DNA of 24,998 nucleotides from a virus, in IMG/VR virus record IMGVR_UViG_3300035241_000033, positions 1 to 24,998 of that record. One strand, written 5' to 3'. Position numbers and translations under genes: made by a program. A model generated the notes under the pieces. The model was not told where the DNA came from and did no database searches. It was given only the letters and a program-made list of their open reading frames with translations. Every line of letters starts with the position of its first letter. Position 1 is the first letter of the stretch. Shown in pieces: positions 6,204 to 14,144 of this stretch.

Positions 6204-6231
6204 GCCAGTACTCCCCGTCTACACTTCCCAG

Positions 6232-8418
6232 GTGCGTCCCCGGATCGAGCTGGATCTGTTCGACAGGCAGGCGGATGCTCTGGAGAGCCGCCTCGACGAG
6301 CTGCTGGTCGGAGGCGACCAGGGCCGGGGCGGGTGCTCGTACCTGCTGCGCGCCATGGCGGCCGTCCTGTGCTTTGAGACGCCGGGCCTTCGCGCGGTCC
6401 TGGTCCAGAAGAACGAGGGCGAGTTGCGCAAGTCCCACCTCGAGGGGCCGGACGGGTTGGTGGCTCTCCTCGCCGACGCCCAGCGCTCCAACGCCGTCAC
6501 CGTCACCCCCAACGAGATCCGCTTCTGGAACGGATCCTCGATCCGCTGGTCGGGCTGCGCCCGGGATGCCGAGGTCTCCCGGCTGCTCGAGCAGCGAGTG
6601 GACTTCCTCGCCGTCGACAACCTGCATGAGGTCCCCGAGGCGCTCTACAGCCGGCTGCGCGACCGGGTGCTGACGGGCGTGGGGCCGCTGCGCCGGATCG
6701 TGGCGGCCTCAAACCGGGTCTCCGAGGGGTGGGTGGCTAGACACTGGAATGGCATCCACGTCCCCGGCCGCGGCTTCATCCCTATGGGACCGGCCGACAT
6801 CGACCCGGAGCTCCGCGAGGGCAAGGCGCCGCGGTCCTTCCGGGACTTCATCAACGACGTCCGCCCCGGCTTCAAGTGGCTGCCGCACACCGAGATCCTG
6901 GTCCGGGTGATCCAGGGGCTGGTCGACGGGCTCTATCCCAACGTTGCCGTCTTCATGCCTCCTCAGCACGGCAAGAGCGAGTGCGGGCCGCGGCTGGGCG
7001 CCGCCTACAAGACGGAGCGCTTCCCGACCGACTGGACCGGCATTGCCTCCTACGCCACCCAGAAGGCGAACGAGCGCAACTTCGACGCTCGGGAGTACTT
7101 CCGCCGCGCCGGCGGCGAGGTCCGCTTCGGCGCCGCGGCGGTCAACTCCTGGCAGACGCTCTACGGGGGCGGCTGCTGGTCCGCCGGCGTCGCGGCCGGC
7201 CAGACCGGAAACCCGATGACCACCGGCATCATCGACGATCCGGACAAGGACCTGGCCGACGCGATCTCCCCGACCGAGCGGGACAAGAAACGGGCGTGGT
7301 ACCGGGACGTCTGGCGCGCCCGGGAGAGCATGTTCGGCGAGACTCCGCTCTCCCAGCTCCTCATCCAGACCCGCTGGGACACCGAGGACACCGGCTCCTA
7401 CATCTTGCGCCGGGCGGCCGAGGCCGGAGAGCGGTGGCACATCGTCTGCCTGCCGGCGCTTTACGATCCGGACGTCCCGCGGCAGTTCACCGACCCGGGG
7501 GTGGTGGCCGAGGTGTTCGGGAAGAAGTACGCCGATCTCTTCCCGCAGTGCTTCACCGTCGAGCCCGACTGGCGAACGGAGCCCGGCGAGGCGATCTGGC
7601 CAGACCGACGCTCCCGCGAGGAGTGGGAAAACTTCCGCGACAACGTGGTCGGCCCCATGATCTTCGCGGCCGAGTGGCAACAGAACCCGCGGCCGGCGGT
7701 CGGCGGCGGCATCCTAGACCGGACGTGGTTCCACGTCATCTACCCGGACCAGGTCGCCGAGCTCGGCGCGGCCGAGACTTCCTGCCGCGCCTGGGACGAC
7801 GGCGCCACCGAGGACGGCGGCGATTCGACGGCCGGCATCCTCATGGACCGCCTGCGCGGCACGGGCCCGGTGCAGTTCCTGATCCGCCACGCGATCGAGG
7901 CGAAGATCGCCGGCGCCAAGGTGAAGCCGCTCAAGGTGGAAACCGCCAAGGCCGATGGCCACGGCGTCTACGTGAAGATTCCCCAGGACCCGGGCGGCTC
8001 CGGCAAGACCGATGCCGAGGCGACAGAGGCGGCGCTGGTCGCGGCAGGCCACCCGCGGGACCGAGTCATCAAACACCGACCGAGCGGCTCGAAGGTCCTG
8101 CGTGCGCGCGACTTCGCCTCCGCCGCCTCGCCGCCGCCGGGCCAGGCCCGGGGCAAGGTCGGCATCCTGGTCGACGAGCGCGGCTACGTCGGGGGCGGCT
8201 ACGAGGGGGAGGTGGCGATCACCACCCGCAGGACCAAGGAGATCTTCGGCGGCGACTCGAAGGAATACAGTGGCGGCGGCTCGGTGCCGCTCGCCCGTAT
8301 CCTTGAGCAGTTCCACCGCTTTACCGGGGCCGATGGCCAGGAGGACGATCTTGTCGACTCGGCGGCCGATGCCCACGCCCAGGTGGCCAAGCCGCGGAAA
8401 AAGCTGTCCGTTTTTTGA
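6232..8418 (+). CDS. terL: Terminase large subunit with an extra, degenerate N-terminal ATPase domain
   Basis: This is the packaging motor ATPase and nuclease, 728 residues. Residues 240-728 form a complete large terminase: Walker A PPQHGKS (243-249), Walker B GIIDDP (332-337), coupling-motif region LLIQTRW (376-382), and an RNase H-like nuclease with RAWDDGATEDGGD (519-531) and the distal EDDLVD (704-709). Residues 24-175 look like a second terminase ATPase of another subtype, with GGDQGRGGCSYLLRA (27-41) where GGxxGGGKSYLLRA is usual, VDFLAVDNLHE (123-133) where an ID-E Walker B is usual, and an AASN coupling motif (158-161). The Walker A Lys and catalytic Glu are missing, so this copy is probably inactive. 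GTG 6232 is the first start after TAG 6151 and lacks a ribosome binding site. ATG 6784 could give a conventional-size protein but also lacks one. Confidence 0.9.
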   Translation: MRPRIELDLFDRQADALESRLDELLVGGDQGRGGCSYLLRAMAAVLCFETPGLRAVLVQKNEGELRKSHLEGPDGLVALLADAQRSNAVTVTPNEIRFWNGSSIRWSGCARDAEVSRLLEQRVDFLAVDNLHEVPEALYSRLRDRVLTGVGPLRRIVAASNRVSEGWVARHWNGIHVPGRGFIPMGPADIDPELREGKAPRSFRDFINDVRPGFKWLPHTEILVRVIQGLVDGLYPNVAVFMPPQHGKSECGPRLGAAYKTERFPTDWTGIASYATQKANERNFDAREYFRRAGGEVRFGAAAVNSWQTLYGGGCWSAGVAAGQTGNPMTTGIIDDPDKDLADAISPTERDKKRAWYRDVWRARESMFGETPLSQLLIQTRWDTEDTGSYILRRAAEAGERWHIVCLPALYDPDVPRQFTDPGVVAEVFGKKYADLFPQCFTVEPDWRTEPGEAIWPDRRSREEWENFRDNVVGPMIFAAEWQQNPRPAVGGGILDRTWFHVIYPDQVAELGAAETSCRAWDDGATEDGGDSTAGILMDRLRGTGPVQFLIRHAIEAKIAGAKVKPLKVETAKADGHGVYVKIPQDPGGSGKTDAEATEAALVAAGHPRDRVIKHRPSGSKVLRARDFASAASPPPGQARGKVGILVDERGYVGGGYEGEVAITTRRTKEIFGGDSKEYSGGGSVPLARILEQFHRFTGADGQEDDLVDSAADAHAQVAKPRKKLSVF

Positions 8419-8548
8419 CAGACGTCCAATTTATTGAGGATGTCGGGATGCAAGCGCGACCGGACACGAGCCCGTAACCTGCGCCAGCCGTAGAGGTTGC
8501 GAGGGGCGTGTGAAAAACCCGGTCATAATATAACCAGGAAAAGCACAC
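8419..8548 (+). other. Intergenic gap between terminase and head genes
   Basis: These 130 bases hold no credible gene. The terminase stop lies in a T run (8411-8416) that follows a weak CGGA/TCCG stem (8395-8398 with 8407-8410). A TTGACA at 8415-8420 has no good -10 partner. An A/T-rich patch (CATAATATAAC, 8524-8534) just before the next start resembles a -10 element (5/6), but no -35 is correctly spaced. A weak terminator and a promoter are possible and neither is convincing. Confidence 0.4.
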
Positions 8549-9457
8549 ATGGCTTTCGACGTCCTCGGCTCCCTCGATAAGGCTGCCAGCCTCTCCCAGG
8601 TGGAGGTGCGCAAGATCGTCGAGCGCGCGCTGCGCGAGATGCTAGCCGGCTTCGAGCTCGAAGGGATCGAGGAGGCGATCCGCGCCCAAGATGCCCAGCC
8701 GATCATCCGAGCGGCGAAGGCCTGGTCCAACCTGGCCGAGGCTATCGCCAGCGCCTTCGAGCCCGATGCCATGCTGCGCAGGACCTTCGTCGCCGCGGCC
8801 CATGGCGCCGCCCGCGAGGGGGTGACGTGGGCCAGCGTGAAGCTCGCGCCGATGGAGGACCGGGCGGTCGCCTATCTGGAGGAGCGAGGCGCCGAGCTGG
8901 TGAGCGAGGTCACTGCCACCACCCAGAAGGCGATCCGGAGGTTGGTGGGGCAAACATTCAAAGGGCCGGAGGACTTCCGCGACGTCGCCCGCGAGCTGCT
9001 GCGCAGGAAGGAGTTCGGCCTCTCGCGCCCGCTCCAGGCCGAGCACCTGAAGTTCGTCCGGGATCTGAAGGCCCAAGGGGACCTCACCGCCCGGGAGGTG
9101 GCGATGCGGTCCGGGAAGAAGTTCCAGGACCTGCGCCGCAAGCGGGCGGGCCTCGTCGCCCACACCGAGGCATACAACGCCGGCAACCAGGGCCGGATCG
9201 AACTCTACCGGGAGGCGGCCGACCAGGACGTCATCGATCCGGACGTCTACCTCCTCCAGTGGATCACGCGGGGCTTCAACGTCTGCCCCCGCTGCAAGGC
9301 GATGGACCTGAAGACCACGGGCATCATGAGCGGCAAGTTCAAGTCGGACAAGGTGGTAGGCGGGAAGTTCGACGGGAAGACCGCCACCGCGGCGCGGCCA
9401 ACTCTCCATCCCAAGTGCTTCTGCGGCATTCGATCCATCCGCGCGGACGACGCCTAA
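8549..9457 (+). CDS. MuF-like phage head morphogenesis protein
   Basis: The 302-residue product ends in a Phage_Mu_F (PF04233)-like domain. This has the helix GLVAHTEAYNAGNQGRIELY (201-220), which matches the R-T-E-x-x-x-A-x-N-x-G core, then WITRGFNVCPRC (238-249) and the closing HPKCFCGIR (287-295). Four Cys (246, 249, 290, 292) and His287 probably bind zinc. MuF proteins are minor head components placed at the portal vertex and needed for correct capsid assembly or DNA ejection. ATG 8549 is preceded by CCAGGAAAAG. The N-terminal 190 residues are helical and unassigned. In most HK97-like clusters this gene follows the portal gene; here it precedes it. Confidence 0.85.
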   Translation: MAFDVLGSLDKAASLSQVEVRKIVERALREMLAGFELEGIEEAIRAQDAQPIIRAAKAWSNLAEAIASAFEPDAMLRRTFVAAAHGAAREGVTWASVKLAPMEDRAVAYLEERGAELVSEVTATTQKAIRRLVGQTFKGPEDFRDVARELLRRKEFGLSRPLQAEHLKFVRDLKAQGDLTAREVAMRSGKKFQDLRRKRAGLVAHTEAYNAGNQGRIELYREAADQDVIDPDVYLLQWITRGFNVCPRCKAMDLKTTGIMSGKFKSDKVVGGKFDGKTATAARPTLHPKCFCGIRSIRADDA

Positions 9458-9508
9458 CCCCCTGAGCCGCCCCGTGTTACCATCCTCCCAGCAGTTTCAA
9501 GGCCGCGA

Positions 9509-10816
9509 ATGAGTCTAGCTGAGAGGGTTTGGGGCGCCCTGAACGCCCTCCGCTCGCCGCATCCCTCGTACCTGCGGCGCTTCAGCGTCCCGGTGGAGGC
9601 GCTCGCAACGGCGCGTCCCCCGATCTCTGGCCGGCTGCTCGACTGGCAGACCACGACCCCGCAGTATCCCCCCGCCAACTTCCGCACCTTCACCACCTTC
9701 GGCTACCGGCACAACACCGTCTTCCGCCGCTGCGTCGACGTCTTGGGCGGGGCGGCCTGCCAGGCCCGGGTGACGGTCGTGGAGCGCGGCACCGCCAGGC
9801 CGATGCCGCTCCACCCCATGCTTCGAGTCTTTCGCGAGCCGGCGCCGCGAGTGACGGAGAAGACCCTCTGGAAGCGCTTCATCCAGGACGGCTACACGAC
9901 CGGCAATGCGATCTGGGAGAAGGTCCGGGCGGTGGGTTCCGACGAGGTGGTAGAGCTCTGGCGCATGGAGCCCGGGCGCACGGCGATCGAGCCCGACCAA
10001 AACGGCGTCCCTCGCCGCTACCTCTACTCGATCATGGGGAAGTGGTGGCCGATCCCGGCGGAGAACATCCTGCATTGGAAGTTCCCCGACCCGCTGCAGC
10101 CCTACTTCGGCATTCCCCCGATCTACTCCGCCTTCCGCGACCTCTCCGTCGACAACGAGCTGATCGACCACTTCAAGGTGACCCTCCAGAACCTAGCCGT
10201 ACCCGCCGTCGTGCTGGAGCACGAGGAGGCGATCGAAGAGGAGGAGGCCGAGGAGGCGCGCCGCAAGTGGAAGATGAAATATGGCGGCTTCCGCAAGGGC
10301 GAGCCGGCGGTGGTGGGGGGCGGCACCAAGGTCAACGTGATCGGCATGGACATGCAGAAGATGGCGATCTCCGAGCTGATCTCCACCTCGGAAAGCCGGA
10401 TCGCCATGGTGCATGGGGTGCCGATGATGCTCCTGGGCCGCTCAGGGACGCTGGCCGACCCGACCCGGGCCAACTATGCCGAGGCGAAAGAGCACTTCTA
10501 TACGGACACCGTGCTTCCGCTCCTATCCGAGATCGCCGAGGAATTGACCGCCTTCCTGCTCTCCGAATGGGAGGGGGCCGACCAGCTCGAGGCGATGTTC
10601 GACACCACCGGCATCCCGGTCCTTCAGGAGGCGAAGTTGCGCCGCGGAACGGCCGCCTCGAAGCTCTTCACGGATGGGCTGGTATCCCGGCACGAGAGCC
10701 AGCGCCTGGCCGGCGTCGCCGTTCATGGGCCCGACGTCTTCTACCGCTCCTCGAACATCGGGGGGATTGTCCCGGCCGATGCTCAGGAGGAAGTACTCGA
10801 GCTGACCGAGGCGTAG
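9509..10816 (+). CDS. HK97-family portal protein
   Basis: The 435 residues fit the Phage_portal family (PF04860-like). There is an N-terminal region with FTTFGYRHNTVFRRCVDVLGG, then LHPMLRVFREPAPRVTEKTLWKRF in which the middle L-x-x-P-N/A-P-x-x-T pattern is typical, then YTTGNAIWEK, an FGIPPIYSAF stretch for the G-x-S/P-P family motif, and the wing-helix region with the acidic EEAIEEEEAEEARRKWK. Near 305 is IAMVHGVPMMLLGRSG, matching the I-A-x-x-F-G-V-P-x-x-x-L-G signature. The protein forms the ring at the capsid vertex through which the terminase pumps DNA. ATG 9509 lies 51 bases after the MuF-like gene, with only a weak AAGG-type ribosome binding site. Confidence 0.93.
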   Translation: MSLAERVWGALNALRSPHPSYLRRFSVPVEALATARPPISGRLLDWQTTTPQYPPANFRTFTTFGYRHNTVFRRCVDVLGGAACQARVTVVERGTARPMPLHPMLRVFREPAPRVTEKTLWKRFIQDGYTTGNAIWEKVRAVGSDEVVELWRMEPGRTAIEPDQNGVPRRYLYSIMGKWWPIPAENILHWKFPDPLQPYFGIPPIYSAFRDLSVDNELIDHFKVTLQNLAVPAVVLEHEEAIEEEEAEEARRKWKMKYGGFRKGEPAVVGGGTKVNVIGMDMQKMAISELISTSESRIAMVHGVPMMLLGRSGTLADPTRANYAEAKEHFYTDTVLPLLSEIAEELTAFLLSEWEGADQLEAMFDTTGIPVLQEAKLRRGTAASKLFTDGLVSRHESQRLAGVAVHGPDVFYRSSNIGGIVPADAQEEVLELTEA

Positions 10817-10975
10817 AGCCGTGGATCCTCGCCCCCTCACTGTCGTCGACCTGTCCGCGCTCTCGCGCGGGTTGAGGTACCCGGAAAACGACCGGCTGGG
10901 CGGATGCACCGCCGGCCAGCCCGACCGCCTCTTCTTCATCTGGCTCGGCCCACCTGGGCCTGTAGGAGAACCGCC
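10817..10975 (+). other. Gap between portal and protease with two hairpins and a doubtful small ORF
   Basis: A hairpin at 10894-10921 pairs GGCTGG (10894-10899) with CCAGCC (10916-10921) and GCGG (10900-10903) with CCGC (10909-10912). A second, GGCCC/GGGCC with a 4-base loop (10947-10960), sits just before the protease Shine-Dalgarno AGGAG (10964-10968). A 67-codon ORF from GTG 10821 to 11024 has acceptable codon use up to about 10945 but then runs into the protease gene. I cannot decide whether it is real. Confidence 0.45.
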
Positions 10976-12184
10976 ATGGCTGTGGCCCCTCAGAAGTACC
11001 GCGCCAACCCTGACCCGGAGCTGATCACCGTCCACCTGGCCGCGGGCCTGAAGCTCGACAAGGCGAAGGAAGGCGGCTGGACCTACCCGGCCATCGCCCA
11101 GGTCTACAACCAGGTCAACGACCGCCTGATGATCTTCAAGTCGGGCGGCGCGAAGAAGACCATCAAGGAGCGGGTGAAGACCGGCCGGGTGAAGATCGAG
11201 CACGGCCACCCGTGGAGCATGGACAAGAGCGCCAAGACCACCTGCGGCCTGGTGCTCGATGCCGAGGAGAAGCCCGACGCCCTCTACTACACCGGCTTCC
11301 TCTCGAAGACCGAAGGCGACCTCGTCACGAAGATGGAGGAGGGGATCATCGACGAGAACAGCCTGGTGCTCTACGTCCTCCAGGAGGGCGTGGCCGAGGT
11401 GGAGATCTCGGAGGTGCCGGAGATGTCGCGCACCTGGGTGACGCTCACCCCCAAAGGGAAGGCGCAGGTGCGCCTCATCAAGGAATGGGCCTGGCTCGCG
11501 ATCGGCCTCCTGCCGGCGAGCTCGCAGGGCGTTCCCTGCCTGATCGACCCTCCGCGCCTGGTCCCGTACCAGGACCTTCCGCTCGCCGCTGTCTCGACCG
11601 CATGGGATGCCAGCGCCGCGGCGGCGCGCGTTGCAGCTTGGGCGACCGATCCACGCAACGGCGAGATGAACCACGCCCGGCTGGCGTCCGGCTACCTCGC
11701 CCGCGGGGCCGGCCAGGGATCGCCCGCCTATCTGGGCGGCATCGCCGACGTGGTGAACGGAGAGCTTGTGGTCGTTCCCCACGCCCTGGAGAGCGCCTAC
11801 CGGGAGCTGGAGACCATGTTCGGCGGGGAGCCGGCGGCACTGGCTGCCGCGGCCCGGACGATCGGCCGCTACGAAGGCCGCCTATTGACAGGCGACACGG
11901 ACGGGGCCGATGATCTTGCCAGCAGTTCAAGCGTCGTCACCGACGAACAGGCCCAGGGCCGGCCGGCAACGCCACCCGCCCAAGAGCTTGGATCGTCACC
12001 CACGCCAGTGCCCGCCCGGCCGGCTTCGCCACCCGCGGGACCCTTGGCAGATCGCAGCGCGCAGGAGCGCGCGGCGAAGCTGAGGAGTCTCCAGGTGGAC
12101 CTCCTCAGCCTAGAGCTAGGAGGAGTCCATGAGCCAGGCAGGGCAAGCTCAGAACTTTCACGAGGAGGGGGTGCGGGCGCTTGA
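10976..12184 (+). CDS. HK97-type prohead protease with extra C-terminal domain
   Basis: This 402-residue protein is the maturation protease that trims the capsid protein and then itself. The first 190 residues fit the prohead protease fold: a strand with HGHPW (76-80, probable catalytic His), GLVLDAEEKPDALYYTGFLS (91-110, a D-x-x-G-L-Y-x-x-G-like region), and EWAWLAIGLLPASSQG (170-185) where E-I/V-S-L-V-x-x-P-A is usual. The usual Ser in that last motif reads Gly, with Ser182-Ser183 nearby. Residues 209-280 (AWDASAAAARVAAW, then IADVVNGELVVVPHAL) form a second domain that I have met attached to phage proteases. Residues 330-365 are Ser/Pro/Ala-rich and may be a scaffold-like tail. ATG 10976 follows TAGGAGAA. 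The 3' end overlaps the capsid gene by 56 bases. Confidence 0.85.
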   Translation: MAVAPQKYRANPDPELITVHLAAGLKLDKAKEGGWTYPAIAQVYNQVNDRLMIFKSGGAKKTIKERVKTGRVKIEHGHPWSMDKSAKTTCGLVLDAEEKPDALYYTGFLSKTEGDLVTKMEEGIIDENSLVLYVLQEGVAEVEISEVPEMSRTWVTLTPKGKAQVRLIKEWAWLAIGLLPASSQGVPCLIDPPRLVPYQDLPLAAVSTAWDASAAAARVAAWATDPRNGEMNHARLASGYLARGAGQGSPAYLGGIADVVNGELVVVPHALESAYRELETMFGGEPAALAAAARTIGRYEGRLLTGDTDGADDLASSSSVVTDEQAQGRPATPPAQELGSSPTPVPARPASPPAGPLADRSAQERAAKLRSLQVDLLSLELGGVHEPGRASSELSRGGGAGA

Positions 12185-13628
12185 AGAGGCGCGCGGCAGT
12201 CTCTCCGACGCTCTCGGCCGGATGTCCACGGCCGACAAAGAGCTCCGCAAGGGCAACCTGACCCCCGAGGCGGCGGCGGTCTGGCAGGAGAAGTTCGACA
12301 CCGCCTACGCCGACAGCGAGCGCCTGAAGAAGCTCGCCGCCGGCCTCACCACCAGCACCTCCCTCGCCGCAACCCAACTCGGCGCCCGCCGCCCCACTCC
12401 CGCCTACCGGCGGCCGATGGGAGAGGGCGCCGCCGCCGGCCAGACCTGGTCCGACCAGAACCTCGGCGCCGACGGCGAGCCCCTTGAGGAGTTGGGCGAC
12501 GACGCGGCCACCTTCGAAGAGGCCGAGCGCCGCGTGCTCAGCAGCCGCGACGTGGCCGGTCCGGCCGATCCTCGTGCCACCCGCTTCTTCACCCAGCGCG
12601 CCCGGGTGATGCTCAACAAGGCCTTCCGTTCGCGCGGCTTCCACTCCCTCTCCCGCAAGGAGGCGGAGTTCCTCACCGCCAGCCGGGTCGATCAACTCAT
12701 GTCCCCCTACATCGACCGGGACGGCGGGATGATCACGGCGGAGGAGATGCGCAACGAGGTCATCTCCCACATCCGCGACCTGACCTACATCCGCGGCAGG
12801 GCCTACAAGATCGCCACCCAGGCGGCCTCCGTCGCCTTCCCGTCGATGAAGCTGGACGTCCGCCTCACCGGCACCCGCGCCGGCCGCGGCACGGGCGAGG
12901 CCCCGGTTCGCCTGCGCGACATCTTCGGCAAGACCCGGTTCATTCCCTCGGGCGAGGGCCGGATCGTGCTGGTCCCGGAGGAGCTGCTCCAGGACGCGAC
13001 CTACGACATCGTCGGCTTCATCGCCCGCGAGATCGCGAAGAACGACCTGGAGATGGAGGAGGAGCTGTTCCTCGCCGGGTCGGGATCGGGTGAGCCCTTG
13101 GGCATCCTGACCGCCCTCCAGAAGCTGAAGGCGGCCGGTTATCCAGAGATCGGCTTCGCCCACAGCGGTAGCTCGAACGGCGATTTCACCGCCGAGGACA
13201 TCCGGATCTTCCGGTACAACCTGAAGGCGAAGTACCGCGTCGGTGGCCCGAATGACGGGCCCTCCTGGCTCGGCCCGCGCGCCTTCATCCGCAGGGTGGC
13301 ACTCTTCCGGACCGAGCCTGGCGGCGCGCACACCGGCGACTTCCTCTTCCAGTCCGGCCTCTCCGCTGGCGACCCCAACACCCTCGCCGGCGACATCTTC
13401 CTCGAGTCCGAGTTCATCACGGACGCCATCACCACCGGCACCGCCGGCGATCCGATGGTGCTCTACGGGAACCTCGGCTATTACTGGATCGTCGACCGCA
13501 GCAGCCTCGACGTGAAGGTCCTCGGCGAGCTCTACCAGGAGACCGACGAGATCGGCTACAAGTATTCGAAGCGCTTTGACGCCGCCCCGGTTCGTCCGGA
13601 CGCCTTCATCTACATGGAGCGGAAGTAG
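12129..13628 (+). CDS. Major capsid protein, HK97 fold
   Basis: The 499 residues have the plan of HK97 gp5-like capsid proteins. First is a helical, charged N-terminal delta domain (about 1-80), which normally acts as an internal scaffold and is cut off. A linker follows, and then the shell domain opens with DGGMITAEEMRNEVISHI (198-215) and later shows RIVLVPEELLQDATYDIVGF, EMEEELFLAGSGSGEPLGIL (the nucleotide-position hallmark E-x-x-x-x-x-G-x-G-x-x-x-P-x-G-I/L), and the C-terminal RFDAAPVRPDAFIYMERK. The start is supported by TAGGAGGAG before ATG. The cleavage site is not readable by eye. It lies directly after the protease gene, whose end it overlaps. Confidence 0.93.
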   Translation: MSQAGQAQNFHEEGVRALEEARGSLSDALGRMSTADKELRKGNLTPEAAAVWQEKFDTAYADSERLKKLAAGLTTSTSLAATQLGARRPTPAYRRPMGEGAAAGQTWSDQNLGADGEPLEELGDDAATFEEAERRVLSSRDVAGPADPRATRFFTQRARVMLNKAFRSRGFHSLSRKEAEFLTASRVDQLMSPYIDRDGGMITAEEMRNEVISHIRDLTYIRGRAYKIATQAASVAFPSMKLDVRLTGTRAGRGTGEAPVRLRDIFGKTRFIPSGEGRIVLVPEELLQDATYDIVGFIAREIAKNDLEMEEELFLAGSGSGEPLGILTALQKLKAAGYPEIGFAHSGSSNGDFTAEDIRIFRYNLKAKYRVGGPNDGPSWLGPRAFIRRVALFRTEPGGAHTGDFLFQSGLSAGDPNTLAGDIFLESEFITDAITTGTAGDPMVLYGNLGYYWIVDRSSLDVKVLGELYQETDEIGYKYSKRFDAAPVRPDAFIYMERK

Positions 13629-13673
13629 GTCCGCCCCGCTCTGGGCGTCCCCTACTCCTGAAAGGAGGACCGC

Positions 13674-14141
13674 ATGATCGGCGAGCGCTCCATTCACGAC
13701 AACCTCGAGTCGTCCGTCTCCCTCAACGCCGTGGTCTCGGCCGCGGCGGGCCCGGTGGACGGCGCGACCATCGACACCGCCGACGCCGACGCGAAGATGT
13801 TCACCATCTTCACCGGCGCCTACACCGACGGTACCCACACCGTCACCTTCTGGCACCGGAAGAAGTCGACCGACGTCTGGACGCAGATCGCGGCCCAGGA
13901 CCTCGACGGCTACGACCAGACCGGCACCAACCAGCTCGCGACCGACGGCACCTTCTCCGTCGCCGCCGGCGCCAAAGCCAACAAGGTCTACCAGGTCGGC
14001 TACATCGGCGGTTGGCGCTACCTCAAGGCCACCCGCGGCGCCGCCGGCGCCACCACGGGCGCCGTCCTCGGCGTGCTGGTCCAGGTCGCCCGGCAGCGCT
14101 ATCTCGGCCAGAACCCGATGCGTCGGAAGTGGGAGGCGTAA
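13674..14141 (+). CDS. Probable capsid-associated beta-rich protein (decoration candidate), 155 aa
   Basis: A near-perfect Shine-Dalgarno (AAAGGAGG) stands before ATG 13674, which points to high expression like a structural protein. The sequence is beta-rich with Asp/Thr/Gly turns: VDGATIDTADADAKMFTIF, TDGTHTVTFWH, then VYQVGYIGGWRYLKATRGAAG. It resembles small proteins often encoded straight after HK97-type capsid genes in environmental phages (from memory; I know no established name). A head-decorating or stabilising role is inferred from position, strong ribosome binding site and composition. A minor tail role cannot be excluded. Confidence 0.75.
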   Translation: MIGERSIHDNLESSVSLNAVVSAAAGPVDGATIDTADADAKMFTIFTGAYTDGTHTVTFWHRKKSTDVWTQIAAQDLDGYDQTGTNQLATDGTFSVAAGAKANKVYQVGYIGGWRYLKATRGAAGATTGAVLGVLVQVARQRYLGQNPMRRKWEA

Positions 14142-14144
14142 CCC

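Larger units (their letters stand above)
5951..6231 (+). other. Structured non-coding leader ahead of the terminase (281 bases)
   Basis: No ORF on either strand looks genuine here, and the first 170 bases are richer in A/T than their surroundings. Besides the two hairpins listed separately, there is GTAAA/TTTAC (6024-6028 with 6037-6041), GGGG/CCCC (6062-6065 with 6073-6076), and CACCAAG (6078-6084), which can pair with CTTGGTG (6097-6103). The overlapping GCACCAA (6077-6083) can pair instead with TTGGTGC (6106-6112), so two alternative folds exclude each other. Location next to the terminase fits a packaging (cos or pac) site, a late promoter region, or both. This is inference. Confidence 0.6.

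Noticed and set aside
6876-8306. A 476-codon plus-strand frame inside the terminase
   Set aside because: Extremely Arg/Gly/Pro-rich, out of frame with intact terminase motifs; typical overprint artefact of high GC.
8395-8416. Terminator at the end of the terminase gene
   Set aside because: The T run is good, but the stem is only four pairs, so it was noted within the gap entry and not called.
8415-8420. TTGACA as a -35 box for the head genes
   Set aside because: No -10-like hexamer lies 15-18 bases downstream.
10821-11024. 67-codon ORF from GTG in the portal-protease gap
   Set aside because: Codon use is acceptable at first, but it overlaps the protease start by 49 bases and has no clear ribosome binding site or family. 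Mentioned under the gap but not called as a gene.
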